Origin: Gossypium raimondii
Taxonomy: Eukaryota; Streptophyta; Magnoliopsida; Malvales; Malvaceae
Assembly: GCF_025698545.1 (NCBI RefSeq)
Contig: NC_068569.1
Location: forward strand, 2,914,001-2,978,000
Direction of reading: 5' to 3'
Length of the DNA: 64,000 nucleotides
Below the pieces are notes generated by a model that did not search any database, had not been told where the DNA came from, and saw only the letters and a list, made by a program, of their open reading frames with translations. Shown piece after piece: positions 23,520 to 33,489 of the stretch. The stretch's first letter is position 1; every line of letters starts with the position of its first letter. A program made the position numbers and the translations under genes.

Positions 23520-25177
23520 TTAAAAAAAAATCACTCCTAGTATCACAAATTAAAAAACCAAATGGATAGAATTGCAAATTCATTTTACACGATGGAACAT
23601 TGATGATTTTATCACAAAAGTAATTGCAAATTCAAGTACCTGATTACAAGCATGAAAGAACAATTAAAATTTTATACTTGCTCAAGAAGAACCAAGACAT
23701 TTTGTAGTAGTTCCATGACATTACAAAACATCTTATTCAGATGTATGTAATAAAATACAATGAGACTCGCAAATGGTTTATCACAAATCTTCGCTAGAAG
23801 CCGACCTATGTAAGAAGTTTCGGTTTTGCTACATGTTCAAGTTCAACATAATCCTAGTAGTAGTTCCATGACATTACAAAACATCTTATTCGAACATTTA
23901 TTTGGGTGATTTCTTAGTTATCCAAGGAAAACAAAAGGGCATAAAAAATTTGAAAATTTTCTCTGAAACAACAGTTGAAACTCAAATTTCACTCAATCAA
24001 AAATGACAAAAGTTTCCTCGATCTGAAATTTACAATTGAACCCAATAAAACATAATATGAAACTAATGAAACATGTCCAAAATATAATCCTTCAATAAGC
24101 ATGATAAATTCCACATCATTATCCCTTAATATGAGAAAATGCAGGATCAAATGTTAAAGTATTGAAGTAAAAGAAATGACCAACATATCCTTGTACAAAA
24201 TGCCAAAGAAGATATCCAAACTTTTATTGACACTTCCAATAGAACTAGCATGATCTTGTCCTTCATCACATGTAAATCACCTTCTCTTAACTCTCTAAGA
24301 AGGAAGAGCAATTCTATTGCTAGGACGGAGGACGATACATAGAAAAACTAGCAGATCCCTAATGTATAAACATAGCATTGAAGGACAATTTCTGAAGCAC
24401 ACTATTAACCTTGCAACAAATGCCAACTCAACAAAGTCAAATACTTGTGGCAAAATTGTGCAGGCAAGCTCATCAAGCAAAATCAGAAATCAGGCAACTA
24501 TTAGCAAGGAATTATTGTTAGATATTATATATGTATAGTTTCTGTATTAAGAGATTATGACTGAACAGACTCAAATTCCTTTTTCTTCTCGGCCTCTCTT
24601 CTCAATTCTTGATTAAGTAAAATTTGGTTTTAGAGCTAGTCAAGATTCACCATAGAAATTTGGAAAAGCACAAGAAATACAAAGAAATGGCAGAAGGAAC
24701 TAGACTCAATACCCATTCTAGATTCAACTGGACACACTTAAGGAATCTAACAACCAGAAATATGCTAACTTTGTGGAAAATCAAGAACATATCACTAGAA
24801 TTTTGGAGTTAATGGATAAAAAAGGACTACTAGCAAACCAGAAAATACTAACAGATGAGTCTAAAGTTAGTGTGAGTCCAAGCTAAGATCAAGCAATCAT
24901 TTAAACCCAACACTCAATATCCACATCATAACACAAAACTGTAGCTCAAATTGATCGGGTAAGACAAAGTTGAAAAACGAAGGGCTTCGATTTTTCTTTT
25001 TTATTATTTAAAAAAATTTTTGTATTACATGAAACAAAAATTAGAGAGAAAAGGAAGGAAAACATAAGAGTAATCGATCAGAGATGAGACATTAGAGAAA
25101 TATGCAGATACCTTGAGGAGATCAGAGATGAATTTTTCTCGACTGTGGACCCTAATGTTTTAGGGTTTCTTCAGAAT
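23520..25177. other. Sequence between the DLD exons and the second LTR element
   Basis: AT-rich, with no further DLD exon recognised. Its right end on the minus strand reads GAAACCCTAAAACATTAGGG, then CTCCTCAAG followed by GTATCTGC. This looks like a leader with a splice donor, so it may be the 5'UTR or first exon of the source gene. The flank beyond the LTR element (29593 on) continues the same leader in minus orientation. Confidence 0.4.
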
Positions 25178-25182
25178 ACAGA
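25178..25182 (+). repeat. Target-site duplication, left (ACAGA)
   Basis: ACAGA precedes the 5' LTR and recurs at 29588-29592 right after the 3' LTR end. Confidence 0.8.
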
Positions 25183-28100
25183 TGTAACAGCCCAATTTTT
25201 AGTAGTGTCAGAATAGTGATTTGAGATCACTAAATCTGATGAAAACGTTAGAAAAATTTATTAATTAATAATTATAAGTTCAGCGTGATTTTAGAAATAT
25301 TTTTGAATGAGTGAATTTTGTGATTTAAAAGAAATTACTAGGTAAATTGGGTCAAAAACGAGGTATCGAGACCTCGATACTATAAACTGAGTTGTAAATA
25401 TTTTTATAAATATTTAAGGAGTGTCATTAGGGTAGTATTAAAGTTTCGTTAAGAAATTTTAATGTTCCGATGATTAATTGATTAAAAAGGACTAAATTGC
25501 AACAAGGGTAAAAGTTTAATTATAGATTAAAGAAAAGTTAAAAGGACTAAATAGGTAAATATGCCAAGCCCCATAAATGAGGCGGCATATGCATGGTAAA
25601 AATCTGAGATTTTTTTTAAGTATATTATTATATTATTATATTGTAAATTATATTAATTATATTATATTACTATATTTTTAAATAAACAAAATTGTTGACA
25701 AATGCATGGTGTATAGGATGACATGTGGAAAAATGAGATACATATATATTAGTAATGATTACATATTTACTTATTATTTAAGTAAGTAATTTTATATTAT
25801 TATTTTATTGTTATTATATTAAACTAATTAAATAAAAGAAATAAAAGATGGAAAAGAGGAATAGAAACAGAATAGGCAAACGAAACAGAGAAGGAAAGAA
25901 GGAAAGGAAAGAAAAGAAAAAAAAGGGAAGGAAAGGAAGAAAATTTGGGATTTTAAGCTTTCAAGCTTAATTGGTAAGTTAAATTAAGTCCTTTTCTTAT
26001 AATTTTTAGTTTTTGGTATTCTAGAATAAAGTATTATTGGATTTATGTTGAAATTTTTGAAGTTATTATATTTCTAGACATTGATTATGTTGAATAAATG
26101 AAAGAATTAGGGTTAAATTGATTAAATTTCAAGTTAAAAGTTAGTAAAAGGTTGATTTGTAAAATAAATTATAGGCTTTGAATTAATAGGGACTAAATTG
26201 AGAGAATTTCAAAATTAAGGATTTATGGTGAAAATGAAGAGTTAAAGTGAATTCATAGTAAGAATTAAGAGAGCATATGGAGTTAGATTGGGAAAATAAA
26301 ATTAGTATTGATAAGGGATTAAATTAGAATTTAGGTAAAGTTTAGGTATAAATGGAAATATTTTAATGAAATTGTGTATTAATAATTTTTAATTGTTTAA
26401 TTACGTAGCTAATGTCGTGCAAGAGTCATTGCCGAGAAAGGAAAGGGGAAGGTGATCAAGGAGTGACTCGAGAAAATTTACGGTTAGTATTACCATAATT
26501 CGAATTTAATTATTAATTGTTAAAATTTAAATTAATATACATGATAAGCAAATTGAAGTAAGTATCATGATTGAATTGAATGATAAATACGTATTGATAT
26601 TGAATTTATTAATAGCAATTGTTGAATTTTGAATAATATGTTTAGTAAATAAAAATAAGGTGAATATTGATATTGAATTAAATGATATTGAATCGTATGT
26701 GAATTGAATGAAATTAAATGAAGTATGAATATGTATGAGCATTTGATGGTATACTGATTGGAAGATGAAAAATGTATTGAATTAAATTGTGATTAAATTG
26801 GAATTGAAAGTATGAGAAAGTGATTGAATTGAAATGTGATTCGAATACCCTATTAACTTATCGGACTAGATTGGATACAAATGGCATGCCATAGGATTTG
26901 TGATGTGATAAGGAGATTTGTAGCTCGGCCGAGAAGATGATTATGTTATTATATGCTTCGGTTTATCCGAAAAGGCATTTAATGTCTTATTGGTGTGTTT
27001 GGGAGGATATGATATATTGGGTGTGTTATGGAGGATTTATATTTATTTTAGGTGTGTTTTGGTTGGATATTCTGGTGTGTTTGGGTGGAATCCGCGTATC
27101 TGTCAGAGTCCGAGTCAAGTTAATAGGGGTAAATGAATAATTTTGATAATATAAATTTTATTGAATGATCTTGAATATGAATCGAAAAGAAAAATTAAAT
27201 TGAGATATAGAAAATGAAATGTATGAACCATGGGTTCAAGAAATAGATAATGATATAATTCATGAAATGGTTTTGGTAGTAAGAGATGATGTAAAATCTA
27301 AATGAAGAAAAGCAATTTGAAATAGCTTTTGTTGAAAAATGAGAAGTGAAAATTAAATGATTTGAATAGTGAAATTATATGTGAATTTAATTGAATACAA
27401 GTTATTGAAATTTATTTATGGATTTAATGTATAAATTGAGTGTTAAAAGATTATATGTGTAAATTGATTTAAAATGAGCGAATCGAATTGAAAGATAGAA
27501 ATTTTATAAAATTAGTTATTATTATTATTGAAACATGTTGGTTTAAACGTTTAATTTGATTATTAAAAGATTAAAAGTATAAAATGAATATAGATAGAAA
27601 TGATAATGAATGAGTTGATAAAGTGATTGAATTTGTATAAATTGGAATGAGTTACTAGAATGAGATGTTGAAAAATCCAATAGAATTGAGATAGTGAAAT
27701 AAGGTATGAATACAATTAAATACAAGAATTGAAATATTGCTTATTGTTATTAATTATCAAGTTGGTTTTATTTACGAGATAATTAATGAATAATTATAGA
27801 CATAAATTAAATGTATATAATTTATCGATTAATATTATTAATTTGAATTATAGTAATACCATTGAGTATTCCCATGCTCACGTCACAGTTGTTTCCGTGC
27901 GAGTTAGTAGAAATCCGATGTTCGGTCCAGCATCCAGAGTAGTCCCGACCTCAGAGAAATTTTAGTGATGTACCTTTGTTTGATAATGTGGCATATACCT
28001 AGGTGATGTATAGGTTAAGTATAAAAGTTTTGTTATTACGGTTGTAGAATGATGTTTATATTGGTTATAAGTATGAAATGGAACCAATATGACATATTTG

Positions 28101-28215
28101 ATACAAGTATGCTATATCTGTTATTTAATTGTGAACTAGTTATAAGTTATCTGATATATCTGGTAATGCTCCGTAACCCTAATCCAGCGATGATTTAGGG
28201 TTAAAGGGTGTTACA
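25183..28215 (+). repeat. 5' LTR of the Tekay-like element
   Basis: About 3.03 kb, TG...CA bounded. AT-rich, with a purine-rich tract at about 25850-25950 and four GGTGTGTTTGGG-like repeats at 26990-27095. It shares a block around AAATATTTTTATAAATATTT and TATTAAAGTTTCGTTAAGAA with the LTRs of the other element. Confidence 0.85.
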
Positions 28216-28220
28216 TGTAG

Positions 28221-28232
28221 TGGTATCAGAGC
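28221..28232 (+). promoter_or_regulatory. Primer-binding site (initiator Met-tRNA type)
   Basis: TGGTATCAGAGC, 5 nt (TGTAG) after the 5' LTR end. Same PBS as in the LARD-like element. Confidence 0.9.
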
Positions 28233-28363
28233 TATCGGATTTAGTCGATTCTCGGACTAAATCGGGCTCAGAATTGAGTTTAGATGTACATGCCACAATC
28301 GAGTCAAACTGAGTCGGGATTTTTGGATGCTGATATAATTATTTGTTTTGTTTTATAGTTAAA

Positions 28364-29008
28364 ATGTCGAATGAACACGTGGAAGATGTAGATCAAGAAA
28401 TGTATATCAGAGATAAAGAATTGGATGAAACAGAATCAGCTACACCGAGTGTAAATCCATTAGGTAACCAACCTAATATAGAACGGGAAAATGTTAGAGA
28501 CAGAGATGACTCTCATTTACTGAGAATTATAGCCGATGCTTTGCAACGAGTAGCGAGAACTGTACCTGCTACGACATCTACTCCTACTACTAGACGGGCC
28601 CCAATCAAAGAATTACGAAAATACGGTGCTACTGAATTTTTGGGTTTGAAGGGAATTGATCCACCCACTGCAGAAAATTGGATGGAATCAACTAAACGAG
28701 TTCTGCAGCAATTAGAATGTACCCCCCGAGAGAGCTTGATCTGTGCTGTTTCTCTACTGCAAGGAGAAGCTTATTTGTGGTGGGAATCTGTAATACGACA
28801 TCTACCTACAGAACAGGTGACATGGGATTTATTTCAAAAAGAATTTTAGAAGAAATATGTTGGGGAGCTGTATATTGAAGATAAGAGGCAGAAGTTTTTG
28901 ATGTTGAAACAAGGTAACCTGTCTGTTGTAGATTATGAACGTGAATTTTCCAGACTCAGCCGATATGCTTCTGAGTTTATACCGACAGAGGCTGATAGTT
29001 GAAAAGAG
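28364..29008 (+). pseudogene. Truncated retrotransposon gag
   Basis: The open frame starts MSNEHVEDVDQEMYIRDKEL and enters a retrotransposon gag domain (ENWMESTKRVLQQLECTPRE, GEAYLWWESVIRHLP, TWDLFQKEF). In-frame stops occur at 28847-28849 (TAG) and about 28999 (TGA). Between and around them the family sequence continues (KKYVGELYIEDKRQKFLML, SRLSRYASEFIPTEADS). Near 29008 it passes into LTR-like sequence; the zinc knuckle and pol are absent. Confidence 0.85.
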
Positions 29009-29587
29009 GTTAGAGTCTCGGTTCAGCATCCAGGACAATCCCGACTCCAACATAAAGATTTTGGTGATGTTTTCTTCCTTTAAGAGAAAGTGGCATGTAC
29101 ATAGGATTTATAATAGTTATTTTGGCATGTTATATAGTTTTGTTGTAAAGTAAGATATTATGTGTTTTGATGAGTATATTAGAAAAATGGTATAAGTTAT
29201 TTTTATAGCATTGGTATCAAGTTGAAATGGCTTAGTTAGTTTTATGTGTTAATTAGAAATGATAATTGGATTTTATTTACTTAAGTTGTTATGTCTATAA
29301 GTCAAGTAGGATTAAGTATATAAATGCATTGGTTGAAATCTTGAAATTAGGTTGGTTATGTTTGAAATTTTGTAGGGGGTTTAATGTAAAAATAAGTCGA
29401 AATCTTTTAAATTTTTATAAATAAAAATAAAAAAATGAATGAAATCAATTAGTACAAATTTATAACAATTTATGAATTATTTTAATATGTTGGTTATTTA
29501 TTTCGATTTATTTATAAATTGTTTGATATGTCCGGTAATACCTCGTAACCCTGTTCCGGCGACGGTTTGGGGTTAGGGGGTGTTACA
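29008..29587 (+). repeat. 3' LTR remnant of the Tekay-like element
   Basis: Aligns with the last ~330 bp of the 5' LTR through TTCRGTCCAGCATCCAG-like, GTCCCGACC-like and CTCCGTAACCCT-like blocks, ending GGGTGTTACA. Divergence by eye is far greater than for the LTR pair at 14862-22960. Confidence 0.7.
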
Positions 29588-29592
29588 ACAGA
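29588..29592 (+). repeat. Target-site duplication, right (ACAGA)
   Basis: Matches 25178-25182 across the Tekay-like element. Confidence 0.8.
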
Positions 29593-29696
29593 GGCAAGGC
29601 CGATGGTCGACCGACAGAGACGACGATGCAAAGATGGTGCGGTGAGGCCAATGAACGGAGATGAGGAGTCGGAGGAAGAGGGAGAACCACTACTTA

Positions 29697-30308
29697 GGGT
29701 CTGTTTGATTGCCAGTAAAATATTTTCCGTAAAATGATTTCTGGAAAATGTTTTACTTTTCTGTAAAATGATTTACTGGAAAATATTTTCTGGTGTTTGA
29801 TTGAATCTGTAAAATATTTTCTGCTGCTTGGCGATTTTTTGAAAATATTTTTCGGAAAAGTTGTTTTTACATATATTAATATATATTAATAAATTTTTAT
29901 ATTTTAAATTATTTTTACATATATTGCATTGATTTATTTATAATAATACTCAATTATTAAGCTACAATATTAATCGTTATAAATTGAAAAAACTAATATC
30001 AAATAAATTATTTGTAATTGTGTTAAAAAATAAGTATTGAATAATTAAAAAAACAAGTTACTGGAAAATCGATAAACAGAAGTAATTTTCTACCGAAAAT
30101 GAAGGAAGGAATGAAGGAGGCGATAGAGAGGAGAGCACGGAAAATGTCTTACGGAAATTGAAAGGGTAAGACATTTTCCCTAAAATGTAACCCATTTTCC
30201 CTTATTTTGGAGTTCATTTTCCAAATGGAAAATATTTTCCTCCAATCAAACGCTGGAAAAGTTAGAAAAGATTTTTCGAAAAATCAATTCCGTCAATCAA
30301 ACAGACCC
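29697..30308. mobile_element. Tourist-like MITE (PIF/Harbinger type)
   Basis: The 612-bp element has perfect 15-bp TIRs, GGGTCTGTTTGATTG and CAATCAAACAGACCC, with TTA at 29694-29696 and 30309-30311. Non-coding interior with many GGAAAATATTTTCC-like inverted motifs. Inserted within the right arm of the larger element 14431-30492. Confidence 0.88.
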
Positions 30309-30495
30309 TTAGAAGAGAAGAGGGAAAATGTCTTACGGATTAGAAATCGGTAAGACAATTTCCAAAATTTGCTTTTGATTTTACCCGTGTTTGTAAAATG
30401 TTTTCATATGGGAATTCATTTTACACAAAACAAACACCGGAAATTTCGGAAAATGTTTTCCGGAAAACATTTTACACCAAACAAACGGACCCTAA

Positions 30496-31040
30496 GACGG
30501 GCACATTTTCTTGCTGAGGGTATGAGCCCGTTGCTTTGTTGTTGGACTTGGCCTGATGACCATTGTTTGGTTGATATGTCCTTCGGACTTTTAGGCCTTT
30601 CGTCTTCGAATTAATGATTTTTCCGGTTTAATAAAAAATGATTTTTCCTGGAAAAAGAGAGAGAGAGAGAGAGAGCAAGAATAAAATATTCAGCTTATAA
30701 ATCAAACAGACAAGTGAGTGACCTGACAAAATGACACGACATTGCATATGTCGCTTTGCTTTTGCACCTCGTAGCCTGGTCCCCACTCCACTCAACCTTT
30801 GAAAACCACGCAATTTTCCTTGACAATTTTAATATCAATCCATCAAAAATTTGGTTTCTTATATGATTGACACGTGTTACTACAAACAATAAACACAACC
30901 ATCACCCTTGGATCGGTTAACTTTTCACTTTCACATTCTTTTTTGCAGTTTTTAATCACATTTTGGTCTGCCTATAGCAAAACAGATCCAAATTCAGCAA
31001 CAAAAGCCAAGGTCAAACGAAGGCAAAAATAAGGTTTTCC
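30496..31040. promoter_or_regulatory. Upstream region of the JAZ gene
   Basis: About 540 bp between the transposon complex and the JAZ start. It contains a (GA)n run at about 30656-30675 and a CACGTG-core-like ACACGTGTTA at 30870-30879 that could be a G-box. No certain TATA box. The nested transposons stop 550 bp short of the gene. Confidence 0.4.
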
Positions 31041-33488
31041 ATGGAAGGGGAAGCTGGTTCATACGAGGACGTTAAGCCAAACGTCGTCGCTAAACAAAGT
31101 AATGGCGATGTTGTCGGGGATAATGGTGTTGGAAATCTGGGATCCGTTGAAGCCCCTGATTTTCTTTCCAAGAAAAATTTCCAGAACTGGTAAGGGTTAT
31201 TTATTTTCTTTCCTGGGGAAGGAAGAGAAAATTTATTTCTGGATATGGGTATATTATTAGACTGCAGTCCGGTTATTGTGGCATTTTGGATTCGAAAATA
31301 GAAAGTTTTCACTTTGAGTTGGTTAATTTATCTTAATCATGTGAAAATTAAATGCTTAATTAATTACCCTAATCTAATTTGTTGAGGATAAATTATGCGG
31401 CTATGATTTATTCTTTTTTCCTGCTGGGCTATTTTATCGACACTGCATAATTCTAGAATATAGTAGTAGTACTATTAGTTTTTGTTGAGATATTAAATGG
31501 CTGGAAGGTGACCCACGGCTTTGCATATTTTGAAAACATAGTACTACTACTGTTAATTGAGATGATGGTTGGAAGGTAACCCACGCTTTTTTCGATTCTT
31601 TCATATAGTCAATCCTTGTAAAAGTGCAGATTAACAAGTTTCAGTTGAAATTGCAGCACTTGTAAATTTCAATAATTTCTTTATTTCCTAATTACCGTCT
31701 TTTTATTTTTATTTTAAAATAAAAGGAATGGGTAGAGGTACAGCAAGCTTTAGATATTAGATTCTAGGTAATTGTTAGGATTTGGTTGAATTCTAAATCT
31801 CATAGTTCTTTTGAGGGCTTCTAGTTCTAGTTATGTTTTCCCTTGGTATATAGCTTTTTCCATAGCACTTGAAGATGTTCTATTCTTCTTGTATTCTACA
31901 ATATTTATAGCGGGACAAACTTAAAAGGAAACGAGGAAAAAAAAAAGAGCAATCAATTTATGGTTGTTGTTACCGCATGACGATGTATCTAACCATTTTG
32001 TTGAATTCTAAATCTCATAGTTCTTTTGAGGGCTTCTAGTTCTAGTTATGTTTTCCTTTGGTATATAACTTTTTCCATAGCACTTGAAGATGTTCTATTC
32101 TTCTTGTATTCTACAATATTTATAGCGGGACAAACTTAAAAAGAAAAGAGGAAAAAAGAGAGCAATCAATCTATGGTTGTTACGGCATGACGATGTATCT
32201 AACCATATAACTAACATCAGAGAACGGTATTAGTTTGTATAAAGTCATAGATATAAGGAGAACAACTTCTTTTTGGATGTGCATGTACCACTTGTATGTT
32301 ATGTTCCTATGACAGGCTTCTATAATGTTATCAACGCTTTTTCTTTCGTTTGTGAATAAGTTCCGTGGCAACTCCTGCATCTGGACTGAATTCCACTAGC
32401 CCTGCTCCATCTCAACTAACCATCTTCTATGATGGACACGTTTGTGTGTTTGATGCAATTCCTGTGGAAAAGGTTGGCCTTTTTACTTACTAAGTTCTAG
32501 CAGAATGAGGTCTTATTACAAAATTCAACATCGATTCATGTCTGTCAGGTGCGGGAGATTATGCTTATTGCTGCAACTGGTGCTGCTAACTCTGTTGACA
32601 TGAAGAAAGTTGCAACTGATTGTGCCACCACCTCACCTGTTCTTACGAGGTCTCCTTCGCTTCAAAGTACTGCTACTGCAACTGCTCTGGCTTCACCACA
32701 GGCACAGGTGTATCCTACTAACAGGACCCCTTTCTGCAAACTGAAAGGTCAGTGACTCTCAACTAATTTATCTGGAAGACGGATGAATTTAAAATGTAAA
32801 TATTTTTATGATTAATCATTTCAACTCATGTTAGCTAATATAGCTTGATGCTTCTGTAAATATCTATTGGATCAGAACTACCAATTGCAAGGAGACACTC
32901 CCTTCAGCGATTTTTTGAGAAGCGGCGGGACAGGTACCTCTTCCACACTGAACTACCAGCCTCCTTGTTTCTTTCTTTCTTCTATCAAGCAGAATAAAGT
33001 CTTCCTTTTTCATGTTTAGGTTTATGTTTCTAAGCATTCATGATAGACACTTAATATATACAATAAGATGATGTTATATCAATACAAGTATTGTTAGTTA
33101 TTGTTGTGATTTACTTTAGATGAAAACTATCAACTATTCACTAAGTGGACAACATTATTATATGATAGTCGTACATCTTCCTTTTCCTTCTCCCTTTATA
33201 TATATATATATAAAAAAATAACGGTTATAATATAATATTAGCTATTTAGAATTTGTGTCAAGCATAGGGATTGGGGAATATAGTCGAGGTGGTAAGTGTT
33301 ACCATTTGCTTGTTTCCTTTTGCAGGCTGGTGAACAGGAATCCATATCCTAATCCATCAACACCAAAATCATTTGATGACACCAAAGCTAACCTCAGTGC
33401 TGCAACTTCATCAGAATCGGGTTGCTTTGGTAAATCACCTGTTGCTCAAGAAGAATTCCATCCAAAAGCTCCAGCTCATGTTGCATAA
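31041..33488 (+). CDS. JAZ12: JAZ/TIFY jasmonate repressor, JAZ11/12 (TIFY3) type
   Basis: Five exons, all GT-AG and in frame: 31041-31189, 32361-32472, 32549-32747, 32876-32933, 33326-33488; 681 nt, 226 residues. A TIFY domain (SQLTIFYDGHVCVFDAIPVE, about residues 65-90) recruits NINJA and mediates dimerisation in this family. A Jas motif (ELPIARRHSLQRFFEKRRDR then LVNRNPYP) includes the LPIAR degron used with COI1 and binds MYC-type factors. Order TIFY then Jas is standard, and the long Jas with RLVNRNPYP and an acidic EEF-containing tail resembles JAZ11/12. JAZ proteins repress jasmonate-responsive genes in the nucleus until degraded. Exon 2 uses acceptor GAATAAG at 32360, chosen because it alone keeps the frame and the TIFY domain. 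The symbol denotes the closest Arabidopsis group, not proven orthology. Confidence 0.88.
31786..32206. repeat. 215-bp tandem duplication in JAZ intron 1
   Basis: 31786-32000 and 32001-32206 are near-identical copies, beginning TTGAATTCTAAATCTCATAG and ending GACGATGTATCTAACCAT. Differences are a few substitutions and short A-run/TTG length changes. Lies within the 1.17-kb first intron. Confidence 0.88.
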
Positions 33489-33489
33489 G

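Larger units (their letters stand above)
25183..29587 (+). mobile_element. Decayed Tekay-like Gypsy LTR retrotransposon, internally deleted
   Basis: TGTAACAGCCC opens the 5' LTR (25183-28215, ending GGGTGTTACA). A Met-tRNA PBS follows, then a broken gag, then a short diverged 3' LTR piece ending GGGGTGTTACA at 29587. Protease, RT, RNase H and integrase are missing. ACAGA duplications flank the element. Start, PBS and gag type indicate the Tekay (Del) clade of chromoviruses. Opposite in orientation to the LARD-like element, whose LTR is a distant relative. Confidence 0.88.
14431..30492. mobile_element. Candidate PIF/Harbinger-type element carrying a host gene fragment, split by later insertions
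   Basis: The left end GGGTCCGTTTGTTTG (14431) and right end CAAACAAACGGACCC (to 30492) are perfect 15-bp inverted repeats, and TAA lies immediately outside both (14428-14430, 30493-30495). The left subterminal sequence (GCCAGTAAAATATTTTC) matches the left arm of the intact Tourist-like MITE at 29697-30308. The right subterminal sequence (GGAAAATGTCTTACGGA) has a counterpart in the right arm of that MITE (GGAAAATGTCTTACGGAAA). Removing the two LTR elements with their 5-bp duplications and the inner MITE leaves about 2.9 kb, which contains a D-lactate dehydrogenase gene fragment. One ancestral element is inference; two unrelated family members sharing TAA is the alternative. Confidence 0.5.

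Noticed and set aside
26937..27140. 67-codon frame in the Tekay LTR
   Set aside because: Lies in LTR microrepeats (GGTGTGTTTGGG) and has no homology I recognise.
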